Source: Corallococcus sp. AS-1-6 (GTDB lineage Bacteria; Myxococcota; Myxococcia; Myxococcales; Myxococcaceae). From it: DNA of 64,000 bases. Under the pieces are notes generated by a model, which worked only from the letters and a program-made list of their open reading frames with translations, did no database searches and had not been told where the DNA came from. The stretch covers positions 61,689-125,688 of the forward strand of contig NZ_JAIQDE010000029.1 of the NCBI RefSeq assembly GCF_020037015.1, given 5' to 3'. This document shows positions 50,820 through 60,581 of this stretch, piece by piece. Position 1 is the stretch's first letter. The number at the start of each line of letters is the position of its first letter. Both the position numbers and the translations under genes were made by a program.

Positions 50820-53375
50820 TCAGGCCCGGTGGAGGTAGCCGCGGATCTCCTCCGCGAGCGGGTTCTTCCGGGGCAGCTCCGCCGCCGTGGCCGGGTCGCC
50901 CAGCCGCAGCTTCTTGTCCTCTTCCACGAGGATGCGCTGATCCAACAGGTACTCCACCGCGTTCTCCAGCGTCGTCTTCGCCAGGGACTCGGCGGCGGTG
51001 ATGCGGCCGGCGTTGTACTCGCCGCGCCCCGTCTCCAGCGCCAGCTTGACGAACGCTTTGCGGTCGGTGGCCACGCCCGCGGCCACGTCCGGCAACGTCA
51101 TGGCGGCCAGCAGGTAGGCCTCCAGGAAGTCGCGCAGCAGGTCCGCGAGGAACTCCAGGTCCGGCTGGGCGTGGGCCTCCGGCGCGCGCGTGAGCGTGTC
51201 ACCCTCGTGGATGACCAGGCCCATGCGCACGAGCCGCTCCACGCACTCGGCGAAGATGGTGTCGAAGGACGCGCCCACCCGGTAGATGAACTCCACCTTG
51301 AAGAGGCGCGACAGGAACAGCGCGCGGGCCTTCACGGTGTCGTACGGCGCGGGCGTGCCCGCGAGCAGCGCGTTGGCCACCAGGCTGCGCGCGGCCACCA
51401 GGTTCATCAGCGTGTTCTTGTAGAAGGACATCTCCGGGCGGCGTGAGTCCTCCACCTGGTAGCTGACCTCACCGCGCGCCTCCTGCGTGCGCACCATCTC
51501 GTCGGAGATGAACTCGCGCATCGCGTCCTGGATGGGGCCCAGCGTCTCCGGGTTGCTCGGCGCGTTGGCCAGCTCCTTGGACAGCCGCGCCCCGTCCTCG
51601 GAGGCGATGCGGCGCAAGAGGCTGATGCGGTCCGTGAGCTCGCGCTGGGTGAGGCCGCGCCGGCGGTGGGCCAGCAGGGACGCGCTCACCAGCGCGTGCG
51701 GCGTGACGGTGGACACCTTGCTGATGCCGTACATCACGCGATTGCCCAGCGCGCGCACCAGGCCCTTCTTCTGCTCGTCCGTCACCGGCTCCTGCGGCGA
51801 CAGGCCACGCGCCTTCATGAACTCCACCAGCGACAGCGGCTCGTCGAAGGTGAGGTGGATGCGTCCGTAGCGCGCGGCCAGCACCTTGGGCGCGCTCAGG
51901 AGGGCCTTCAGGTCCTCCGGCTTCTTCTCCCCGCCGGCCAGCTCCTTCGAGTAGCTGTCGGACTCCACCACCTTCTCGTAGTCGATGGAGACGGGCACGA
52001 AGTAGAGGTCGTTGCGCGCGCCGTCCAGCACCGCCTCGACCTGCCACGTGAGCATGCCCAGCTTGGGCGTGAGCAGCTTGCCCGTGCGCGAGCGGCCACC
52101 CTCCGGGAAGAACTCCTGGTGGATGCCGTCATGCACCAGCTTCTTGATGTACGCCTTGAAGGACGCGGCGTAGACCTTGTCGCCCTTGAACGAGCGGCGC
52201 AGGAAGAACGCGCCGCAGCGGCGGAACAGCACGCCCAGGGGCCAGAAGGACAGGTTCGCGCCCGCGGCCACCAGCGGCGCGGTGTAGCCCCGGTTCCAGA
52301 GCACCCAGCTCATCACCAGGTAGTCCACGTGGCTCTTGTGGCTGGGGCAGAGCACCACCGGCGCCTTGCCCGCGGCCTTGAGCGCGCGGTGCAGGCCGGC
52401 CTCGTCCACGCCGATGCCGTCGTAGATGCGGTTGAACACCCACTCCAGCACCGGCGCGATGAGCGCCAGCACGGACGGGTTGGGCTTCGCCGCGATGGCC
52501 TCCAGGTTGCGCTGGGCCTCGCGGTACACGCTGGACGGCCTGCGGCCCGTGGCGGCGGCGTGCTCGTCCAGCACCTTGCGCAACTGCCGGTCGCGCAGCG
52601 TCTCCTCAATCAGCCGGTCCGTGGGCTTCTGCGGCGGGCCGAACACCGCGCGCGTCTCCCGCGCGAGGAACACGTGCAGCGTGCTGCGCACCTTGCGCGC
52701 CAGCACCTCGTCGCTGACGCCCGGGTTCTCCTCGATGAACTTGCGCAGGTCGATGGGCTCTCCCACGCGGAACTGCGCGCGCTTGTAGTTGCGGAAGAAC
52801 GCCACCATGGAGTGCACGAAGCCCGGCGCCTCCGGGCTCCCGAACAGCGCGTCGCGCCAGCCCGGCTTGAGCTTCGCGGGGCGCTTCTCCCAGACGAACA
52901 GCTCTGGCACCAGGAACACCGGGCGCTCGGAGCCACGCGCCAGCCGCACCAGGGCGGGGAAGGGGTCCTCGCGCGTCTCCTTGCCGGAGGCGTGCAGGAG
53001 CGCCGTGCGGCGCAGGAACACCAGGCCGCTGCCGCCCTGCTCACGGGCGTAGCGGAAGCGCTCCTCCACCGCGCCGCCCTGCGCCGTCTGGCGCCAGGGC
53101 CGGGTGAACCACGGGCGCAGGTTCACCACCGCGCGGATGGGCGGCATGGCCCGGCGGACCATGGCCCACGCGATGTAGAGGAAGTTGATCCACGCCGTGG
53201 TGCGCATGACGTGCACCACGAAGCCCCGGGCGCTGAGCGCGCGCAGCTCGTTCTCGACCTCCGGCGGGAAGTGCACCCCGTCGAAGTACCGAGCCCCGAG
53301 CACCCGGGACATGGGACCGAATTCCTCCTTCAAGGCCTCTCCTTGCGTCGCGGTCTGCGCCAGCGCGGTGTCCAT
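50820..53375 (-). CDS. PlsB-like glycerol-3-phosphate acyltransferase
   Basis: 851 aa. The catalytic acyltransferase domain lies at ~325-520: VVLCPSHKSHVDYLVMSW carries the HX4D motif (HKSHVD), followed by RRCGAFFLRRSFKGDKVY, FFPEGGRSRTGKLLTPK and a VPVSIDYEKVVES motif. The N-terminal 250 residues resemble a second, degenerate acyltransferase half without HX4D (GSGLVFLRRTALL, PVFLVPELFVWEK). The C-terminal ~300 residues are helical, as in E. coli PlsB (807 aa). It would acylate glycerol-3-phosphate with acyl-ACP/CoA at the inner membrane. A 14-base gap separates it from argS. Confidence 0.88.
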   Translation of the reverse strand: MDTALAQTATQGEALKEEFGPMSRVLGARYFDGVHFPPEVENELRALSARGFVVHVMRTTAWINFLYIAWAMVRRAMPPIRAVVNLRPWFTRPWRQTAQGGAVEERFRYAREQGGSGLVFLRRTALLHASGKETREDPFPALVRLARGSERPVFLVPELFVWEKRPAKLKPGWRDALFGSPEAPGFVHSMVAFFRNYKRAQFRVGEPIDLRKFIEENPGVSDEVLARKVRSTLHVFLARETRAVFGPPQKPTDRLIEETLRDRQLRKVLDEHAAATGRRPSSVYREAQRNLEAIAAKPNPSVLALIAPVLEWVFNRIYDGIGVDEAGLHRALKAAGKAPVVLCPSHKSHVDYLVMSWVLWNRGYTAPLVAAGANLSFWPLGVLFRRCGAFFLRRSFKGDKVYAASFKAYIKKLVHDGIHQEFFPEGGRSRTGKLLTPKLGMLTWQVEAVLDGARNDLYFVPVSIDYEKVVESDSYSKELAGGEKKPEDLKALLSAPKVLAARYGRIHLTFDEPLSLVEFMKARGLSPQEPVTDEQKKGLVRALGNRVMYGISKVSTVTPHALVSASLLAHRRRGLTQRELTDRISLLRRIASEDGARLSKELANAPSNPETLGPIQDAMREFISDEMVRTQEARGEVSYQVEDSRRPEMSFYKNTLMNLVAARSLVANALLAGTPAPYDTVKARALFLSRLFKVEFIYRVGASFDTIFAECVERLVRMGLVIHEGDTLTRAPEAHAQPDLEFLADLLRDFLEAYLLAAMTLPDVAAGVATDRKAFVKLALETGRGEYNAGRITAAESLAKTTLENAVEYLLDQRILVEEDKKLRLGDPATAAELPRKNPLAEEIRGYLHRA

Positions 53376-53389
53376 CGCAGCCCCCCAGG

Positions 53390-55120
53390 CTACATGTTTT
53401 CCGGCGTCGGGATGCCCAGCAAGGTGAGCCCCGCCGCCAGCGTGATGCGCGTCGCGTCCGTGAGCGCCAGCCGGGCCGCGCGCACCGCGTCATTCCCCTC
53501 CACGAGGATGCGCTTGTCGCGGTCCTTGTTGCCCGCCGTGTAGTAGCGGCTGTACGCCGCCGCCACGTCCAGCAGCAGGCGCGCCACCAGGCTGGGCTCG
53601 TACTGCTCGGCCGCGGCCTTCACGGTGTCCGGCAGCCGCATCAGCTCACGCACCAGGGCCTGCTCCTCCGGGAGCGTGAGCAGCGCCGGATCATACGCCG
53701 TGGGCACGCCGCCGCCCTTGCGCAGCACGTTCGCGCAGCGCGCGTGTGCGTACTGGAGATAGGGCCCCGTGTGCCCCTCCAGGCTCGTCACCTCGTCCCA
53801 ATCGAACGAGTAGTCGCTGGCGCGGTTGTGCTTCAGGTCGCCGAAGACGATGGCACCCAGGCCGATCTGCTCCGACAGCGCCTCCGCGTCGGCCGTCTCC
53901 AGGTTGCCCTGCGCGATGTTCTCCTTCACGCGCTGGAGCACGCGCTCCTTCGCCTCGTCCAGGACCTGATTCAGCTCCACCACCTGGCCCTTGCGCGTGG
54001 CCATGCCGTGGATGCGGCCGAACGGCACGTGCACGCACTGGTCCGCCCACGGCTGGCCCATCTCCTTCAGGGTGCGGAACACCTGCCGGAAGTGCAGCGC
54101 CTGGTCCTGCGCGACGACGTAGAGCGACTTGTCGAAGTTGAAGCGCGCGTGGCGGTCCTCGGCGGCGGCCAGGTCGCGCGTGGCGTAGAGCGTGCTGCCG
54201 TCGTTCTTCTTGAGCAGCACGGGCGGCTCGCCGTCCGCGTAGGGCATGTCCACGATGATGGCGCCCTGGGACTCCTTCACGCCGGGCTTCTTCGCGATCT
54301 GGTCGATGACCGCGTCCATCTTGCCCTGGTAGCGGCTCTCGCCCTCGATGTGCTCGAAGTCGATGCCCATGCGCGCGTAGACCTTCTTGAAGCCCTTGAG
54401 GCTCGTCTCCCGGAACTGGTTCCAGAGCTTCATCGCCTCCGGCTCGTTGGCCTCCATGCGGCGGAAGAACTCACGGGCCTTCTCGTCGAAGGCCGGGTCC
54501 TCACCGGCGCGCTTGTTGGCCTGCACGTAGACCTGGACCAGGTGCGCCATGTCGTCGATGCGCGCCGGGTCGCCGTACTCCTGGAAGCCCACCGCCACGA
54601 GGCCGAACTGCTTGCCCCAGTCACCCAGGTAGTTGATGCCCTCCACGCGCCAGCCCAGCGCGCGGTACAGGTTCGCGATGCAGTGGCCCAGGAACGTGGT
54701 GCGGATGTGGTGGAAGCCAATGGGCTTGGCGATGTTGGGCGACGAGTAGTCGATGACCACCGTCTTGCCCTTGCCGTCCTCCGCGTCGCTGCCGTAGGCG
54801 AGCCCCGCCAGGCGCACGCCGTCGATGACCTCCTGGGTGAAGGGGAGGGGAAGGAAGCGCGCGTTGACGTAGGGGCCCACCGCCTTGACCTCCAGGCCCG
54901 GGAGCTGGAGCGCCTGCGCGAGCTGCGCGAGCTGCGCGGCGATGGCGGGGGGCGCCTTCTTCTGCGCCTTGGCGAGGGGGAAGGTGGCGAAGCTCAGGTC
55001 GCCGTGCGCGGGATCCGCGGGCTTGACCTGGGACTCGATGTCGGCGGCGGGGACACCCAGCGCCCCAGCGAGGGCCTGGGCGAACGCGGCGCGATAGCGG
55101 CTATAGACAGAAGTGCTCAT
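53390..55120 (-). CDS. argS: Arginyl-tRNA synthetase
   Basis: 576 aa from ATG 55120. Add1 tRNA-binding domain at the N-terminus, then the class I core: VVIDYSSPNIAKPIGFHHIR (~119-138), where the HIGH element reads GFHH rather than HVGH. Next come INYLGDWGKQFG, ATRDLAAAEDRHARFNFDKS and the KMSKS-equivalent loop HGMATRKGQVVELNQVLDEA. The C-terminal DALR anticodon-binding domain includes LRKGGGVPTAYDP and ALTDATRITLAAGLTLLGIP. Length is typical (550-580 aa). It charges tRNA-Arg in the cytoplasm. Confidence 0.93.
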   Translation of the reverse strand: MSTSVYSRYRAAFAQALAGALGVPAADIESQVKPADPAHGDLSFATFPLAKAQKKAPPAIAAQLAQLAQALQLPGLEVKAVGPYVNARFLPLPFTQEVIDGVRLAGLAYGSDAEDGKGKTVVIDYSSPNIAKPIGFHHIRTTFLGHCIANLYRALGWRVEGINYLGDWGKQFGLVAVGFQEYGDPARIDDMAHLVQVYVQANKRAGEDPAFDEKAREFFRRMEANEPEAMKLWNQFRETSLKGFKKVYARMGIDFEHIEGESRYQGKMDAVIDQIAKKPGVKESQGAIIVDMPYADGEPPVLLKKNDGSTLYATRDLAAAEDRHARFNFDKSLYVVAQDQALHFRQVFRTLKEMGQPWADQCVHVPFGRIHGMATRKGQVVELNQVLDEAKERVLQRVKENIAQGNLETADAEALSEQIGLGAIVFGDLKHNRASDYSFDWDEVTSLEGHTGPYLQYAHARCANVLRKGGGVPTAYDPALLTLPEEQALVRELMRLPDTVKAAAEQYEPSLVARLLLDVAAAYSRYYTAGNKDRDKRILVEGNDAVRAARLALTDATRITLAAGLTLLGIPTPENM

Positions 55121-55194
55121 GGACCGCGCGGATACTACCCAAGGCGGGGCGCCTTCCATCCACCTCTTCTGTGGGGAAGGCGCCGGAGCGTCGT

Positions 55195-56913
55195 TCAGGG
55201 CACGGCGGGGCCGCGGCTCTTGGGGCGCACCACCGAGGCCACGGTGTCCAGCAGCTTGGGCAGCTTCAGCGGCTTCTCGAAGTACCCGTCGATGCGGTCC
55301 GGCCCTTCACCCGAGGTGAGGGACGCGACGTCGCTCGCGCCGGAGATGATGTAGACGACCACGTCCGCCAGCGACTCCGTGGTGCGGATGTAGTGGAGCA
55401 CGGACCGCCCATCCTCCCCCGACAGCCGCAGGTCCAGCAGCACCATGGCCGGCCGGATGTGGGACAGGATGGAGCGCGCCTCGGCGGCGCCGGAGGTGGC
55501 CATCACCCGGTAGCCCTCCTGCTCCAGCACCTGCTCCAGCACCTCGCGGCAGTCCACGTCGTCCTCCACCAGTAGGATGCCGCCCGCCTTGGGCGCGGCC
55601 TGGTTCACGTCCGGGGCGCTCACCGCGCTCGCGAACAGGGGGAGGACCATCTGGAACGTGCTGCCCTCGCCCAGCACGCTGGTCGCGTCCACGCGGCCTC
55701 CGTGCAGCGCGACAATCTTGGCGACCAGCGGCAGGCCCAGGCCCGTGCCCGGCGGACGGGGCATGCCCGGCTGCGCGCGGTAGAACGAGTCGAAGACGTG
55801 CTCCAGGGCCTCCGCCGTCATGCCCTGGCCGGAGTCCTTCACGGTGAGGATGCCCAGGCCCTCGCTGGACGACACGCTCACCTCGACGACGTCGTCCGTC
55901 TCGCTGTGGTGGATGCCGTTCTCCACGAGGTTGTGGATGGCCTCGGAGATGCGCTCGCGGTCGCCCCGGACGAAGACTTCAGGGCAGGGGGGAATCACCA
56001 CCCGCACGTGGCTGTGCTCCGCGACGGCGCCCAGCCCCCGCACCACCTCTTCCGCCACGGCCTTGAGGCCGAAGGGGCGCTGGTTGAGCTGCATCTTCCC
56101 GGACGACAGCCGGGACATCAGCACCAGGTCGTTCACCTGCTGGAGCAGCCGGTCCGCGTTCCGGTCGCAGATCTGCACTGCGCGGCGCTGCCCGTCCGTC
56201 AGCGTGCCCAGCTTCTCCCGGCCCAGCATGGCCAGGTAGGCCTTGATGGTGGTGAGCGGGTTCTTCAAGTCATGGGACACGTTGCCGAGCAGCTCCTCGC
56301 GGTTCTGCTCCAGGCTCTTCAGGCCCGCGATGGCCGTCTGCAGGTCCTTGTTGCGGCGGGCGCTGTCGTCGCGCAGCCGGGCCACCTCGTAGGCGGCGGT
56401 GAGCTGCGACGCCAGCGACTGCATCAGCACGTCGGACGCCTTGCGGCGCGCGCCCAGCACCACGAGCACGCCCGTCACGCCCTGCGGCCCCTCCAGGGGC
56501 ACGGCGACGGTGTCGTTCTCGCGCAGGAGCGCCTTGTCGGTGAAGCACCGGCCCACCACGCCCTCGCCCGGGACGGCGGCGGTGACGCGCTCGTCGTAGC
56601 GCCCGCGCACGTGCTCCACGTGCAACTGGTTGCGCGACGGGAAGTGGCGCGCGACGTAGCAGACCTTCGGCTTGAGCAGCGTGTGGAGCGTCTGCAACTG
56701 CGCGCGCAGGGCCTCGGTGGGGCCCGCGTTGTCGGTGAGCTGCCGGCCCATCTCCAGCAAGGCCTGGGCGGCGGCGTCGGTGTCCACCGGAGGAGGCGGT
56801 TTCGCCGCCCGCTTCGGTGGGGCCTTCTTCGCGGTGGTGGTGGGACGCAGCTGGACCACCTCTGCGAGCTGCGGACCCTTCTTCTTCGATGGCACGCGTG
56901 AATCCTGCTTCAT
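55195..56913 (-). CDS. Hybrid sensor histidine kinase/response regulator
   Basis: 572 aa from ATG 56913; a GTG at 56937 is an alternative. A basic, Pro/Lys-rich N-terminus and GAF-like sensor (~65-180) precede the HisKA box NVSHDLKNPLTTIKAYLAML (His ~220), HATPase N box AIHNLVENGIHHS, G1 LTVKDSGQGM, G2 GTGLGLPLVAKIVALHGG, then a C-terminal receiver domain with phospho-Asp in VLLDLRLSGEDG (~500) and Lys in GYFEKPLKL. No membrane helix, so it senses a cytoplasmic signal. Output is phosphotransfer within the protein and onward; no partner is encoded alongside. Confidence 0.9.
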   Translation of the reverse strand: MKQDSRVPSKKKGPQLAEVVQLRPTTTAKKAPPKRAAKPPPPVDTDAAAQALLEMGRQLTDNAGPTEALRAQLQTLHTLLKPKVCYVARHFPSRNQLHVEHVRGRYDERVTAAVPGEGVVGRCFTDKALLRENDTVAVPLEGPQGVTGVLVVLGARRKASDVLMQSLASQLTAAYEVARLRDDSARRNKDLQTAIAGLKSLEQNREELLGNVSHDLKNPLTTIKAYLAMLGREKLGTLTDGQRRAVQICDRNADRLLQQVNDLVLMSRLSSGKMQLNQRPFGLKAVAEEVVRGLGAVAEHSHVRVVIPPCPEVFVRGDRERISEAIHNLVENGIHHSETDDVVEVSVSSSEGLGILTVKDSGQGMTAEALEHVFDSFYRAQPGMPRPPGTGLGLPLVAKIVALHGGRVDATSVLGEGSTFQMVLPLFASAVSAPDVNQAAPKAGGILLVEDDVDCREVLEQVLEQEGYRVMATSGAAEARSILSHIRPAMVLLDLRLSGEDGRSVLHYIRTTESLADVVVYIISGASDVASLTSGEGPDRIDGYFEKPLKLPKLLDTVASVVRPKSRGPAVP

Positions 56914-57033
56914 GTGTCGCGTGGGAGGGAACCGCACCGGGGCCCGGTGCCCTCCATCAACGCCGAGCGTGTCAGGTGCCCGACAGCCCCCCAGCCCCTC
57001 CGGCCGCTTCCCTGCCTGGGGTCCAGGAGTGAC

Positions 57034-57762
57034 TCAGGCCCGGCGCTGGATGCGGCCGTCCTTGTCCAGGCTGTAGGGCTCCACGAGGGCGGCCTGCACC
57101 TTGTCCTGGTAGCCCTGCACGGCGAAACCGCTCTCCGCCAGCGCCGCCAGCGCCACGGTCTGCACGCGGCGCGCGGTGTCCTCGTTGGTGAGCAACTGGA
57201 GCAGGGGCTCGCGCGCCGGCTCGTACTTCAGGGGCCCCAGGACGTTGATGGCGGCGATCTTCACGTCATCGGACATGTCCTCCAGGAAGGGGAGGACGGC
57301 CGGGGCCACGCGCGGATCCTGCTTGCCCAGCACGTGGTGGAGCAGCACGACCTTCTTCTCCGGGTCGCGCGTGTAGCGGGAGGACAGGTGCTGGAGCGTG
57401 TCCGCGATGACGCCCATGAGCGCGTCCTCGGCGAGCAGCTCCTGGAGGATGCGCAGCGCCCAGGACGTGGCCTGATCGCTCGTCTTGAGGAAGGCGCTCA
57501 CCGGCGCGACGGCGTCCTGCCCGAAGTGCTTGATCAGCTCGAAGGTGTGCTCCTTCTCGTCCGCGTCGGTGGTGAGCGGGTCCACTGTGACGGTGAACCG
57601 GCTGAGCAGCACCGTGACGGCCTCGGGGTACTTCATCTCCCCCAACTGCTGCAGGGCCTTCTGTCGCGTGGACGGCTCCCCGTACTTCTGGGTCACCTTG
57701 GACTTGAGCTTGAGGGCTTTTTCGGGGCCCGAGCCGCCCGTGAGGAAATCAAAGAGACCCAT
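57034..57762 (-). CDS. HEAT-repeat protein
   Basis: 242 aa from ATG 57762; a longer in-frame start lacks support. After MGLFDFLTGGSGPEKALKLK come about four to five HEAT-like helical pairs (STRQKALQQLGEMKYPEAVT, APVSAFLKTSDQATSWALRI, DPRVAPAVLPFLEDMSDDVK, IAAINVLGPLKYEPAREPLL, ARRVQTVALAALAESGFAVQ). Each carries the Asp/Asn-Val-Arg-type caps of PBS-lyase repeats. A protein-interaction scaffold, downstream of dnaJ by 81 bases on the same strand. No enzymatic motif. Confidence 0.82.
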   Translation of the reverse strand: MGLFDFLTGGSGPEKALKLKSKVTQKYGEPSTRQKALQQLGEMKYPEAVTVLLSRFTVTVDPLTTDADEKEHTFELIKHFGQDAVAPVSAFLKTSDQATSWALRILQELLAEDALMGVIADTLQHLSSRYTRDPEKKVVLLHHVLGKQDPRVAPAVLPFLEDMSDDVKIAAINVLGPLKYEPAREPLLQLLTNEDTARRVQTVALAALAESGFAVQGYQDKVQAALVEPYSLDKDGRIQRRA

Positions 57763-57843
57763 AGGTACGTACCCGCTCCGGATTCGGAAGAGTGGAGGCG
57801 CCATGTAGGACGGTGCGCCTTCCAGGACAAGTGGCAACGACAA

Positions 57844-59025
57844 CTACAACGTCAGCTCCCGGCGCACGTCGCCCCGGTAGGCCCGCGCCAGCGTCTCCGC
57901 GGCGGCCCGGACCTCGTCCGTGGCCTCCTCGGGGACCTTCACCTGGAGCAGCAGGTACATGTCGCCCGGAGTGCCGCCCCGGAGCGACGGCACGCCGCGC
58001 CCCTTGAGCCGCATCTTGCGGCCGGATTGTGAACCGGGAGGCACCTTCAGCGTCACCTCCCCCTGGAACGTAGGCACGCGCACCTCGCCGCCCAGCAGCG
58101 CCTCGGAGACCGTCACCGGCAGGTCCAGGTAGAGGTCGTCGCCCTCGCGGCGCACCAGCGGATGCTCGGCCACCTCCGTCTCGATGTAGAGGTCCCCCGG
58201 AGGGCCCCCCTGGATGCCCGCCGCGCCCTGGCCGGCCAGCCGCACCTTGGAGCCCGTGACGACGCCCGCCGGAATCTTCACCGTCAGCCGGGTCGTCTCC
58301 TCCTTGATGCCGCTGCCGCCGCACTGCGAGCAGGGCTCCGGGGCCTTCCCGCTGCCGCGGCAGGTGGGGCACACGCCGGAGCCGCCGAACATGGCGCCGC
58401 CCCGCCGGGCCCGCCCCGTGCCGTTGCAGGTGGGGCACGTCACCAGCTTCCCCGTGTTGCCCTCGCCGTGGCACTTGGAGCAGCGGCCCGGCCGCTGGAG
58501 CGTCAACGTGCGCTCGGTGCCGGTGACGGCCTCCGCGAGGGAGATCTGCACGCGGGTCGTCAGGTCATCGCCGCGCTCGGCCGCGGTGGACCGGCTGCCG
58601 CCCCGGCCCCGGCCAAAGAGGTCGTTGATGTCGAAGCCGCCGGCCCCGCCGCCTCCGCCCGAGCGCCCGAAGATGTCGTTGAAGAGGTCCCCCAGGTCCA
58701 CGCCCTCGGTGCTGAAGGGGATGCCACCGCCGCCGCTGCCCCCGGCCGCCTGGGCGGCGCGGTACTGGCGGTAGGCCGCGGCCTTCTTCTCGTCGAAGCC
58801 GATCTTCTCCGCGTCCTCGCCGAACTCGTCGTAGAGCGCTCGCTTCTTGGGGTCGCCCAGCACCTCGAAGGCGGTGTTGATGCGCTTGAACTTCTCCTCC
58901 GCCCCCTTGTCGCCGGGGTTGACGTCGGGGTGGTGCTGGCGCGCCAGCTTCCGGAAGGACTTCTTGAGCTCGTCCGCCGAGGCCGTCCGTGGCACGCCCA
59001 GAATCTGGTAGTAGTCGTCAGCCAT
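57844..59025 (-). CDS. dnaJ: DnaJ chaperone
   Basis: 393 aa from ATG 59025. J domain with [20 protein letters not shown] and the HPD tripeptide in [15 protein letters not shown] Gly/Phe-rich region (~95-150, [20 protein letters not shown]) follows. Four CxxCxGxG zinc-binding repeats are present ([32 protein letters not shown]), then two substrate-binding domains ([34 protein letters not shown]). A complete type I DnaJ, co-chaperone of DnaK. Divergent from the SurA-N-like gene. Confidence 0.93.
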   Translation of the reverse strand: MADDYYQILGVPRTASADELKKSFRKLARQHHPDVNPGDKGAEEKFKRINTAFEVLGDPKKRALYDEFGEDAEKIGFDEKKAAAYRQYRAAQAAGGSGGGGIPFSTEGVDLGDLFNDIFGRSGGGGGAGGFDINDLFGRGRGGSRSTAAERGDDLTTRVQISLAEAVTGTERTLTLQRPGRCSKCHGEGNTGKLVTCPTCNGTGRARRGGAMFGGSGVCPTCRGSGKAPEPCSQCGGSGIKEETTRLTVKIPAGVVTGSKVRLAGQGAAGIQGGPPGDLYIETEVAEHPLVRREGDDLYLDLPVTVSEALLGGEVRVPTFQGEVTLKVPPGSQSGRKMRLKGRGVPSLRGGTPGDMYLLLQVKVPEEATDEVRAAAETLARAYRGDVRRELTL

Positions 59026-59146
59026 AGGTTTTTGGGGTGGTGCAGTACCCGACAAGGGAGAACGTAACCAGCGGTGAGGTGAGCGCCAGCACGGGATGTC
59101 CGGACAGCACCGCGATGGTTACAGTCGCCGCAAGATGAGGAAGGCC

Positions 59147-59869
59147 ATGCCAGCACCGCGCGCCCGCCGGAAGGCCCCCCTGTGGCTGGCATACGGGCTC
59201 CTCCCAGCGGCCCTGGGGTCCGGGGTGACCGCACATGCCGCCCCCCCGCCGCCCGCTCCCGCCGTGGAGGAGGGCAGGGTGATGGACCGCGTCGTGGCGG
59301 TCATCGAGGGCCAGGTCCTCACCCAGAGCGAGCTGGAGATGGAGGCCCGGGTGGCGCTGATCCAGCGAGGGGCCGTGCAGGCCGCCGCCCTGCCTCTGGA
59401 TGAGCAGACGCTCCGGGGGGCGCTGGAGCTGTCCATCAACCAGCGCCTCCAGGTCCTGAGCGCGGACCGCCTGCAGGCCTTCCCGGCCGAGCCGGCGGAG
59501 GTGGCGGCCCGGCTGGACGCCGTCCGGGCGCGGCTGGGCGGGGAGGCGGCGCTCCGGCGCTTCCTGGACCGGCACGGCGTGGACCGCGATGCCCTGGAGG
59601 CCGTGCTGGCGCGGGGGCTGCGGGCGGAGCGAATCCTCGACAGCCGGGTCCGGTTGAAGGCACAGGTGAGCGAGGCGGAGGTCCGTCACCATTATGACGC
59701 CCACCGGGACCTGTACCCCGGTGAGTTCGACCAGGCGGCGCGCACGGCCATCCGCGAGGAACTGGTGCGGGCGCGCTACGGAGAGCTGGCGGCCCAGGCC
59801 CTGGCTGAAGTACGCAAGTCGGCGCAGGTGCGGCGGGTGGCGCCCTTCGCGCGGGAGGCACGGCGATGA
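59147..59869 (+). CDS. SurA N-terminal-domain-like periplasmic protein
   Basis: 240 aa from ATG 59147, with AGGAAGG upstream; ATG 59135 is an alternative. Signal peptide (LAYGLLPAALGSGVTAHA), then MDRVVAVIEGQVLTQSELEM, the start of SurA-type chaperone domains. Helices including ALELSINQRLQVLSADRLQA and LRRFLDRHGVDRDALEAVLA follow, then a final YDAHRDLYPGEFDQAARTAI helix. No parvulin domain is present, so it probably binds unfolded outer-membrane proteins without isomerase activity. Four-base overlap with rimI. Confidence 0.8.
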   Translation: MPAPRARRKAPLWLAYGLLPAALGSGVTAHAAPPPPAPAVEEGRVMDRVVAVIEGQVLTQSELEMEARVALIQRGAVQAAALPLDEQTLRGALELSINQRLQVLSADRLQAFPAEPAEVAARLDAVRARLGGEAALRRFLDRHGVDRDALEAVLARGLRAERILDSRVRLKAQVSEAEVRHHYDAHRDLYPGEFDQAARTAIREELVRARYGELAAQALAEVRKSAQVRRVAPFAREARR

Positions 59870-60360
59870 GACGGCTGCGGGACGACGGGACGCCCGACAA
59901 GGGGAAGGGCTTCCTGATCCGGCAGATGACCGTGGACGACATGCCGGCGGTGATGGCGCTGGAGAAGGCGTCCTTCAAGAACCCCTGGTCCACGGAGCTG
60001 CTCGGGCGCGAGCTCCAGCACGACTGGTCCACCATCCTCCTCGTGGAGGAGCCGCTGCCCGAAGGCGGCGTCGCCCTGCTGGGCCTGGCCATCTTCTGGA
60101 TCGTCCATGACGAGGTCCACGTCCTCAACGTCGCCACCGCCCCCGTGCACCGCCGCCGGGGCGTCGCGCGCACCGTGATGGAGGAAGTCTTGCGCCGGGG
60201 CGTGGCCCGCCGCTGCTCCCTGGCCACCCTGGAGGTCCGCCGGGGCAACGAGTCCGCCCTCAACCTCTACCGCTCGCTGGGCTTCCGGCCGGTCGGCATC
60301 CGCCCGAACTACTACGCGGACGAGGGCGAGGACGCGATCGTGATGGTCCTCGACTTCTAG
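59866..60360 (+). CDS. rimI: Ribosomal protein S18 N-terminal acetyltransferase RimI
   Basis: 164 aa from ATG 59866. GNAT fold with FLIRQMTVDDMPAVMALEKA and FKNPWSTELLGRELQ at the N-terminus, the acetyl-CoA loop VHRRRGVARTVMEEVLRRGV (R-x2-G-x-A), LEVRRGNESALNLYRSLGF and the closing RPNYYADEGEDAIVMVL. This closely follows RimI, which acetylates the N-terminal Ala of S18. Overlaps the SurA-like gene. It is followed by the str-operon promoter. Confidence 0.9.
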   Translation: MRRLRDDGTPDKGKGFLIRQMTVDDMPAVMALEKASFKNPWSTELLGRELQHDWSTILLVEEPLPEGGVALLGLAIFWIVHDEVHVLNVATAPVHRRRGVARTVMEEVLRRGVARRCSLATLEVRRGNESALNLYRSLGFRPVGIRPNYYADEGEDAIVMVLDF

Positions 60361-60469
60361 TCCCCTAAGGGAGTAGAGCGTCCGGCCGTCGTCGCAGTCC
60401 CAGGTTTTTCGGGTGTGAGGGGATGCACCCGGGTCCTCTGGCCGGTTCAGGCCCAGGGGCAGGCCATGC

Positions 60470-60497
60470 TTGACACCCGGGGGGCCCTCCCTATACT
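60470..60497 (+). promoter_or_regulatory. Housekeeping-sigma promoter of the str operon
   Basis: TTGACA at 60470-60475 and TATACT at 60492-60497 are separated by 16 bases, close to the sigma-70/SigA consensus. It lies 85 bases upstream of the rpsL GTG in an otherwise non-coding 221-base gap after rimI. Strong consensus fits a ribosomal protein operon. Confidence 0.75.
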
Positions 60498-60581
60498 CGC
60501 GGGCCTTTTGTGTAGCCTGTAGGTAGATATGCTCCGCTTTCGTGTAGCCGGACGCGGGGTTCCCACGAAGAAGAGGTTTCA

